Part shown: positions 58,829 through 64,000 of the stretch, in pieces
Numbering within the stretch: position 1 is the stretch's first letter
How the letters are laid out: each line of letters opens with the position of its first letter
Assembly (NCBI GenBank): GCA_045810625.1
Contig: JBJMVQ010000039.1
Location: 1 to 64,000 of the forward strand
DNA length: 64,000 nt
Direction: 5' to 3'
From: JACQFZ01 sp045810625
Lineage (GTDB): Bacteria > Pseudomonadota > Gammaproteobacteria > Acidiferrobacterales > Sulfurifustaceae
Notes under the pieces: model-generated
Told to the model about the DNA's origin: nothing
Database searches by the model: none
The model's input: the letters and a program-made list of their open reading frames with translations, nothing else
Translations under genes and position numbers: made by a program

Positions 58829-60043
58829 ATGCAGACTTCCCTCGCCGAATTCATCAAAGATACACCTAGCGGCCGCGAAGCGGACGCGATTCTGCGCGCG
58901 TGCGTGCATTGCGGTTTCTGCAACGCCACCTGCCCGACGTATCAGCTGCTCGGCGACGAGCTCGACGGCCCGCGCGGTCGAATTTATCTGATCAAGGAAG
59001 TGCTGGAGGGCAGGTCGCCGAGCCGCAGCACGGAGTTGCATCTCGATCGCTGCCTCACCTGCCGCAACTGCGAGGTCACGTGCCCGTCCGGCGTGCGTTA
59101 CGGACGCCTGGTCGAGATCGGGCGCGAGGTCGTGGAGCAGCAGGCGGGGCGCGGTTGGTTCGATCGCGGTTTGCGCCGCCTGCTGCGCGCGACGATCCCT
59201 TACCCGGAGCGTTTCGCGCGACTTTTGCGCGTCGGCCATCGCGTGCGTCCGTGGCTCCCCAAAGCGCTGAAGCGCTCCATTCCTGCGCCGCCGGCCCCGG
59301 TAACGTGGCCGGCGCGGCGTCATGCGCGTCGCATGCTGGTCGCCGCGGGTTGCGTGCAGCCCGCGATCGCGCCGAACATCGACGCCGCCGCGGCGCGCGT
59401 GCTCGATCGGCTCGGCATCAGTCTCGTTCGCGTTTCCGGCGGCGGTTGCTGCGGCGCGTTGAGCCACCACACCTCGGGGGCCGAGCAGGCACTCGATCTT
59501 GCCCGTCGCAACATCGACGCCTGGTGGCCCCAGCTCGAGTCGGGCGTCGAGGCGATCGTCATGACGGCGAGCGGGTGCGGTTTGCACGTGAAAGACTACG
59601 GTTATTACCTGCGCGACGATCCGGCGTACGCTGCGAAAGCGGCGCGCGTTGCGGCGAGCACGGTCGATGTGAGCGAGGTGCTCGCGCGTGAAACGCTCGG
59701 TGCGCTGCGGCCGGCGCATGGCCGGCGGGTCGCGTTTCAGTCGCCCTGCACGCTACAGCACGGGCAGCGACTGGGCGGCGTGGTCGAAGATCTGTTGCGG
59801 CGGCTCGGTTTCGAGCTGACCGCTTTCGACGACGCGCACTTGTGCTGTGGCGCCGCCGGCAGCTACTCGATTCTCCACCCCGTGCTGTCGCGGCGGTTGC
59901 GCCGTAACAAGCTCGCGGCCCTTACGTGCGCAGAACCGGACGTCATCGCCACCGCCAACATCGGCTGTCTTACGCACCTGCAAGGCGGTACCGATCTACC
60001 GGTGCGGCACTGGATCGAGCTCGTCGATGAACCCAGCGCGTAA
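58829..60043 (+). CDS. glcF: Glycolate oxidase iron-sulfur subunit GlcF
   Basis: Iron-sulfur subunit passing electrons from glycolate oxidation to the membrane. The 404-residue protein has two 4Fe-4S motifs (CVHCGFCNATCPTY and CLTCRNCEVTCPSG) and two CCG domains (GGGCCGALSHH; LCCGAAGSYS). ATG 58829 is chosen as the conserved start; the frame is open upstream to 58778. It is on the plus strand and faces glcE-glcD, an unusual arrangement, because glcDEF is commonly a single operon. Confidence 0.94.
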   Translation: MQTSLAEFIKDTPSGREADAILRACVHCGFCNATCPTYQLLGDELDGPRGRIYLIKEVLEGRSPSRSTELHLDRCLTCRNCEVTCPSGVRYGRLVEIGREVVEQQAGRGWFDRGLRRLLRATIPYPERFARLLRVGHRVRPWLPKALKRSIPAPPAPVTWPARRHARRMLVAAGCVQPAIAPNIDAAAARVLDRLGISLVRVSGGGCCGALSHHTSGAEQALDLARRNIDAWWPQLESGVEAIVMTASGCGLHVKDYGYYLRDDPAYAAKAARVAASTVDVSEVLARETLGALRPAHGRRVAFQSPCTLQHGQRLGGVVEDLLRRLGFELTAFDDAHLCCGAAGSYSILHPVLSRRLRRNKLAALTCAEPDVIATANIGCLTHLQGGTDLPVRHWIELVDEPSA

Positions 60044-60111
60044 GCGCGGCTAAAAGTCCAAGCAAAGGTACGGAAATAAAAGCGCGCCGGCAGTTCGCGG
60101 TCCGCGTGCGG

Positions 60112-61170
60112 TCACCATGCGGTGCTGTAGCGCCCCGGGTTCAGAACGGTTGCGGGGTCGAGCGCGCGCTTGAGTCGGCTATGGAGTTGCGCCAGCGGCC
60201 GTGCGAGCGGATGAAACACTTCGCCGGCACGATCGCCGCCGCGAAACAGCGTGGCGTGTCCCCCCGCACGCGCCGCCGCCTCCCACACGTCGGTCGCGCG
60301 CGCGCTGGTTTTGAGCCAGCGCTGCGCGCCGCCCCAATCGATCAGCCATGAGCCGGCGAGCGGGAGCGGCGCACTCGCCGGCGGCACCGATAGCCGCCAC
60401 AAGGAGTTCTCGTCCGCGAAGAAATCGAGCTGATGCTCGCGCAGCGCCCGCCAGAAGGTCGTACCGTTCGGGTGTTCGTCGCCGCCCAGTTTCGTGCGCG
60501 CCGCGCGGAGCGCCTCTTCCGATCCCGCCAAGCGTAGATATAAGGTGTCTTTCCAGTGACACGCCGCCGAAAGCGGTAATGGCGCCGCGGCCCAGGTATT
60601 CATCCGCTCGATCGCCCGCGGCGTTTGCAAGGTGAACGTCAGGGTGATCTCGTGCTCGGGGCGCGGCAGTACTTTTAGCGACACGTCGAGCAGCACGCCC
60701 AGCGTTCCGAGCGCGCCCACCATGAGCCGCGAGACGTCGTAGCCGGCAACGTTTTTCATCACTTGGCCGCCGAAGGAGAGGATCTCGCCTTTGCCGTTGA
60801 TGATGCGAGTGCCGAGCACGAAATCGCGCGCGGACCCGGCGTAGGGGCGGCGCGGTCCGGAGAATCCGCACGCAATGGTGCCGCCGAGGGTCGCGGTGTC
60901 GGCGAAATAGGGCGGCTCGAAACCGAGCATCTGGTTGCTCTCGGCCAGCGTCGCCTCGATCTCCCGCAGCGGCGTGCCCGCGCGCGCCGTCAGTACGAGC
61001 TCGGTCGGCTCGTGCGCAAGAATCCCTCGATGGTCGGCGACGCGAAGCGGTTGTCCGCGCGCCGCGCGCCCGTAAAAACTCTTGCTGCCCGAGCCGACGA
61101 TCTGCAGCGGATTCTCGCGCGCCGCCGCGCGGACGACCTCCGCGATTTCCGCGCTGCGATCGGCGTCCAT
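60112..61170 (-). CDS. glcE: Glycolate oxidase FAD-binding subunit GlcE
   Basis: FAD-linked oxidase subunit of 352 residues. The FAD-binding type-4 domain has LQIVGSGSKSFYGRAARG, TARAGTPLREIEATLAESNQMLGFEPP, ATLGGTIACGFSGPRRPYAGSARDFVLG and GGQVMKNVAGYDVSRLMVGALGTLGVL; the C-terminus LKRALDPATVLNPGRYS is typical. It starts two bases after the glcD stop on the same strand, so glcD-glcE are one transcript. Confidence 0.94.
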   Translation of the reverse strand: MDADRSAEIAEVVRAAARENPLQIVGSGSKSFYGRAARGQPLRVADHRGILAHEPTELVLTARAGTPLREIEATLAESNQMLGFEPPYFADTATLGGTIACGFSGPRRPYAGSARDFVLGTRIINGKGEILSFGGQVMKNVAGYDVSRLMVGALGTLGVLLDVSLKVLPRPEHEITLTFTLQTPRAIERMNTWAAAPLPLSAACHWKDTLYLRLAGSEEALRAARTKLGGDEHPNGTTFWRALREHQLDFFADENSLWRLSVPPASAPLPLAGSWLIDWGGAQRWLKTSARATDVWEAAARAGGHATLFRGGDRAGEVFHPLARPLAQLHSRLKRALDPATVLNPGRYSTAW

Positions 61171-61172
61171 GT

Positions 61173-62666
61173 TCAGAAGCGCTCCAGCTCGGGAAACTTC
61201 AGTTGGCCGGCGTGCACGTGCATCCCGCGGTACTCGGCGCAGCGCGCGAGCGTCGGCACGGCTTTGCCCGGATTGAGCAGCCCAGCCGGATCGAATGCCG
61301 CCTTCACCGCATGAAACTGCCTGAGCTCGGCGGGATTGAACTGCACACACATCTGCTGAATTTTCTCGACGCCGACGCCGTGCTCGCCGGTAATCGTGCC
61401 GCCGACGTCGATGCAGAGCTTGAGGATCTCCGCGCCCAATCGCTCGGTTCTTTCCAAATCGCCCGGCTTGTTGGCGTCGTAAAGAATGAGCGGATGCAGA
61501 TTGCCGTCGCCGGCATGGAATACGTTCGCCACCGGCAAGCCGTACTCGCCCGATAGCCGGCCGATTTCATCGAGCACGCGCCCGAGGTGTTTGCGCGGGA
61601 TCGTGCCGTCCATGCAGTAATAATCCGGCGCGAGGCGGCCGACCGCGGGGAATGCGCCCTTGCGTCCCGCCCAGATCTTGCGCCGCTCGGCCTCGTCGCG
61701 CGAGACGCGCAGCGCCGTCGCGCCATGGCGCAGCATCAGTTGCTCGACGTGCGCGATGCCGTCGGCGACCTCTTCGCGGGTTCCGTCGAGCTCGCAGAGC
61801 AGAAGCGCGGCCGCGTCGAGCGGGTAACCGGCGTGCGCATAGTCTTCGGCCGCACGAATCGCGAGCTGGTCCATCATTTCCAGACCCGCCGGGATGAAGC
61901 CGGAGGCGATGATCGCCGCGACCGCTTCGCCCGCCTGGTTCACGTTCGGGAACGCGCCGAGCGCCACCTGCGCGCACTCGGGTCGCGGAAGCAGTTTTAC
62001 CGTGATTTCGACGATCACACCGAGCATCCCTTCGGATCCGGTCAGCAGCGCGAGGAGATCGTATCCCGGTCCGTCCAACGTCGCTCCGCCGATTGAAATC
62101 GGCTCGCCCTCGACCGTCAGGAACACGAGACCGGTGACGTTGTGCACGGTAAGGCCGTACTTGAGGCAGTGAACGCCGCCCGAGTTCTCAGCGACGTTGC
62201 CGCCGATCGAGCAGGCAATCTGCGACGAGGGGTCCGGTGCGTAGTACAGCCCGTGCGGCGCGACGGCTTCCGAGATGGCGAGGTTGCGCACCCCGGGCTG
62301 CACGCGTGCCGTGCGATTGACGGGATCGATCGCGAGGATGCGATTCAGCTTCGCGAGCGATAACAGCACGCCGTTTTCGATCGGAAGCGCGCCGCCGGAA
62401 AGACCCGTGCCGGCGCCGCGTGCGACGACCGGGACATCCTGGGCACGGCAGGCGCGTAGCACGGCCGCCACTTGCTCGACGGTTTCCGGCAGCGCGACCG
62501 CGAGCGGCAGCCGCCGGTACGCGGAGAGCCCGTCGCATTCGTAGGGACGGCATTCTTCGGTGCTCGTCAACAGCGCGCCGCGCGGAAGAACGGCGCGCAG
62601 CTGCGCGAGAAGGCGGCGTTTGGTCTCGTTTGCGAGATCGATGACGTCGTTTTCGGTCTGGCTCAT
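61173..62666 (-). CDS. glcD: Glycolate oxidase catalytic subunit GlcD
   Basis: FAD-dependent catalytic subunit, 497 residues. Features: TSTEECRPYECDGLSAYRRLPLAVALPETVEQV, VVARGAGTGLSGGALPIENGVLLSLAKLNRIL, the FAD region DPSSQIACSIGGNVAENSGGVHCLKYGLT, and C-terminal VFHAGDGNLHPLILYD, GEHGVGVEKIQQM and AFDPAGLLNPGK. All match GlcD. It is the first gene of glcDE; a tandem repeat at 62902-62940 in its upstream region may be an operator. Confidence 0.95.
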   Translation of the reverse strand: MSQTENDVIDLANETKRRLLAQLRAVLPRGALLTSTEECRPYECDGLSAYRRLPLAVALPETVEQVAAVLRACRAQDVPVVARGAGTGLSGGALPIENGVLLSLAKLNRILAIDPVNRTARVQPGVRNLAISEAVAPHGLYYAPDPSSQIACSIGGNVAENSGGVHCLKYGLTVHNVTGLVFLTVEGEPISIGGATLDGPGYDLLALLTGSEGMLGVIVEITVKLLPRPECAQVALGAFPNVNQAGEAVAAIIASGFIPAGLEMMDQLAIRAAEDYAHAGYPLDAAALLLCELDGTREEVADGIAHVEQLMLRHGATALRVSRDEAERRKIWAGRKGAFPAVGRLAPDYYCMDGTIPRKHLGRVLDEIGRLSGEYGLPVANVFHAGDGNLHPLILYDANKPGDLERTERLGAEILKLCIDVGGTITGEHGVGVEKIQQMCVQFNPAELRQFHAVKAAFDPAGLLNPGKAVPTLARCAEYRGMHVHAGQLKFPELERF

Positions 62667-62901
62667 GTGCGGTTCTCTCGGGCTCGATCTTCAAGACGCG
62701 ATGTCGATCGAACCGTTGGTTCGCCGCGTCGGGAAGCGGCAAAGCAAACCAGAGAAGACGCTCTCGCCCAACAGCAGCATTGTGGTCGTGTCGCGTGCGA
62801 CAGCGTGAACCGTTGCGTTCACGACCGGGTTTATTACGTAAGGATGCAAGGTCTTATGCCGAGTGACGACACTGCGAATAGGAATATCATGCGAGCGTTT
62901 T

Positions 62902-62940
62902 TGTTGTACCGCTCCAAAACTGTTGTACCAATACCAAAAC
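62902..62940. repeat. Tandem direct repeat, possible operator upstream of glcD
   Basis: Two adjacent copies, 19 and 20 bases long: TGTTGTACC-GCT-CCAAAAC (62902-62920) and TGTTGTACC-AATA-CCAAAAC (62921-62940). The nine-base front and the seven-base end are identical. The repeat lies in the 494-base gap between the divergent glcD and ygiQ genes, a typical site for a regulator. GntR-type regulators control glc operons elsewhere, but the motif does not let me name one. Confidence 0.55.
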
Positions 62941-63014
62941 GGCGGGGTGATTGTGGGAACAATAATAAACGCAGTCGGGCGGCGTGCAATGGTGGCAAGG
63001 CTGCGATAAGTAGG

Positions 63015-63048
63015 GGGCCGCCCGATCCATCTCGGGATCGGGCGGCCC
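63015..63048. promoter_or_regulatory. Strong perfect hairpin upstream of ygiQ
   Basis: A 14-base arm GGGCCGCCCGATCC pairs perfectly with GGATCGGGCGGCCC around a six-base loop. There is no T run after it on the plus strand or the minus strand. It lies about 110 bases before the ygiQ start. It may block read-through, stabilise a leader RNA or be a repeat-element remnant. Confidence 0.55.
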
Positions 63049-63160
63049 GGAGGCCGATTTCGACCCGCGTTGTCGGCCCGCTTTGTTTTCGCCGCGCTGG
63101 GCAAACGGGTATACTCGCCGGTCCTTTTTGCACCGTTCTACGTTTATTTCCCAGGATTAC

Positions 63161-64000
63161 TTGCTCGTGCAGCCTGCACGCGATCTTTTCTCCTACCGTA
63201 AGTATTGGGCAAAGCGTTTCGGTACCGCGCCGTTTCTGCCGACGTCGCGCGCCGAGATGGAGGCTCTCGGCTGGGATTCGTGCGACATCGTTCTCGTTAC
63301 GGGCGACGCGTACGTCGATCATCCGAGCTTCGGGATGGCCCTCGTCGGACGTTTGCTCGAGGCGCAGGGATTTCGCGTTGGCATTCTCGCACAGCCGGAT
63401 TGGCAGAGCGCTGCGCCGTTCGAGGCGCTCGGACGGCCGAATCTGTTCTTCGGCATCACCGCGGGCAATATGGATTCGATGGTCAACCGCTATACGGCCG
63501 ATCGGAAGATTCGTTCCGACGACGCGTACACGCCGGGCGCGGCCGCCGGCAAGCGGCCCGACCGATCGGTAATCGTCTACGCGCAGCGAGCGCGCGAGGC
63601 GTATCCGGACGTGCCGATCATCATCGGCGGAATCGAAGCGTCGTTGCGACGCATCGCGCACTACGACTACTGGTCCGACAAAGTGCGTCGCTCGATCCTC
63701 GTCGATGCCAAGGCAGACATGCTGATTTTCGGCAACGCCGAGCGCCAGATCGTCGAGATCGCGCACCGTCTCGCCGCAAGCGAGCGGATCGATGCGATCA
63801 CCGACGTGCGCGGCACTGCGTTCGTTTGCCGGCAAATTCCGGACGGCTGGAGCGAGATCGACAGCAGACAGATCGACTTGCCGGGGCCGATCCACCCGCC
63901 GGCGAATCCGTACGCGACCGAAGCGGAAATGCGTGCGGTGAACGCGTCCACCTCGGCTGCGGCCGAAACGAAGGTCGTGCGCTTCGAGCGCCGGCGCATG
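63161..64000 (+). CDS. ygiQ: YgiQ-family radical SAM protein (partial, 3' end outside window)
   Basis: The first 280 codons of a YgiQ/UPF0313 radical SAM protein: LVQPARDLFSYRKYWAKRFG, APFLPTSRAEMEALGWDSCDIVLVTGDAYVDHPSFGMALVGRLLEAQGFRVGILAQPDW, LFFGITAGNMDSMVNRYTADRK and PIIIGGIEASLRRIAHYDYWSDKVRRSILVDAKADMLIFGN. These match E. coli YgiQ as I recall it. No ATG fits; TTG 63161, with AGGA four bases upstream, is chosen over GTG 63167. The radical SAM cysteine motif would lie beyond the edge. Its biochemical role is not established. Confidence 0.9.
   Translation, partial: MLVQPARDLFSYRKYWAKRFGTAPFLPTSRAEMEALGWDSCDIVLVTGDAYVDHPSFGMALVGRLLEAQGFRVGILAQPDWQSAAPFEALGRPNLFFGITAGNMDSMVNRYTADRKIRSDDAYTPGAAAGKRPDRSVIVYAQRAREAYPDVPIIIGGIEASLRRIAHYDYWSDKVRRSILVDAKADMLIFGNAERQIVEIAHRLAASERIDAITDVRGTAFVCRQIPDGWSEIDSRQIDLPGPIHPPANPYATEAEMRAVNASTSAAAETKVVRFERRRM

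Noticed and set aside
62472..63572. Open frame crossing the glcD start, the intergenic region and the ygiQ start
   Set aside because: It runs antisense to glcD and out of frame with ygiQ, both of which have clear family motifs.
1..64000. CRISPR arrays, rRNA, tRNA, integrases and insertion sequences
   Set aside because: No regularly spaced repeats, cloverleaf sequences, transposase or integrase motifs, or duplicated insertion ends were recognised on either strand.

Overview
The window is a GC-rich chromosomal segment from a proteobacterium, most likely a betaproteobacterium. This rests on gene content and order: DUF971-ubiE-ubiJ-ubiB; S41 protease / EnvC-type peptidase / gpmI facing rhodanese-secB-gpsA, then trmL and comF; coxB-coxA-small ORF-ctaG-coxC followed by SURF1-ctaA-ctaB-sco; and an EpsA-like LuxR regulator. 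These are orders I recall from Betaproteobacteria. No rRNA, tRNA, CRISPR array, integrase or insertion sequence was found.

Layout. 1-1.7 kb: phoB and the 5' part of phoR on the minus strand. 1.8-6.2 kb: ubiquinone genes and an outer-membrane protein. 6.2-10.4 kb, minus: S41 protease, EnvC-like factor, gpmI. 10.5-12.5 kb: rhodanese-like protein, secB, gpsA. 12.5-18.3 kb: a structured repeat element, an orphan FimT-like pilin, a broken yqhA-family gene, then ybiB, a TPR lipoprotein, mrcB and trmL on the minus strand. 18.3-38.1 kb: a complete MSHA-type type IV pilus locus preceded by an O-antigen-ligase-like protein. 38.1-41.8 kb: comF and bioFCD. 41.9-51.2 kb: an aa3/caa3-type cytochrome c oxidase with its assembly and heme-A genes. 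51.2-57.2 kb: an accessory stretch with a cereblon-like CULT protein and a LuxR-type regulator divergent from a four-gene operon (xylose-isomerase-like barrel, ATP-grasp ligase, inositol-monophosphatase-like phosphatase, MFS transporter). 57.2-64 kb: a HerA-like ATPase, split glycolate oxidase genes (glcF facing glcE-glcD) and the start of a YgiQ-type radical SAM gene.

How the genes work together. The pilus locus has a structural half (mshE, mshG, six or seven prepilins, the large MshQ) and an assembly half (mshI, a PilN-like protein, mshJ-K-L-M-N), in the order opposite to the Vibrio arrangement as I recall it. The two major-type pilin genes lie between a candidate sigma-54 promoter and a good intrinsic terminator, which suggests they are expressed as a separate strong unit. 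The oxidase region holds both the structural subunits and the copper and heme-A delivery factors.

Most novel material: (i) the CULT-domain protein at 51261-51671, with all four zinc cysteines and the whole aromatic cage; (ii) the LuxR-regulated four-gene operon at 53020-57216, which looks like an undescribed small-molecule pathway with its own transporter; its control region has a perfect palindrome over the predicted -35 box; (iii) the insulated tandem-pilin cassette and the repeat-bearing MshQ.
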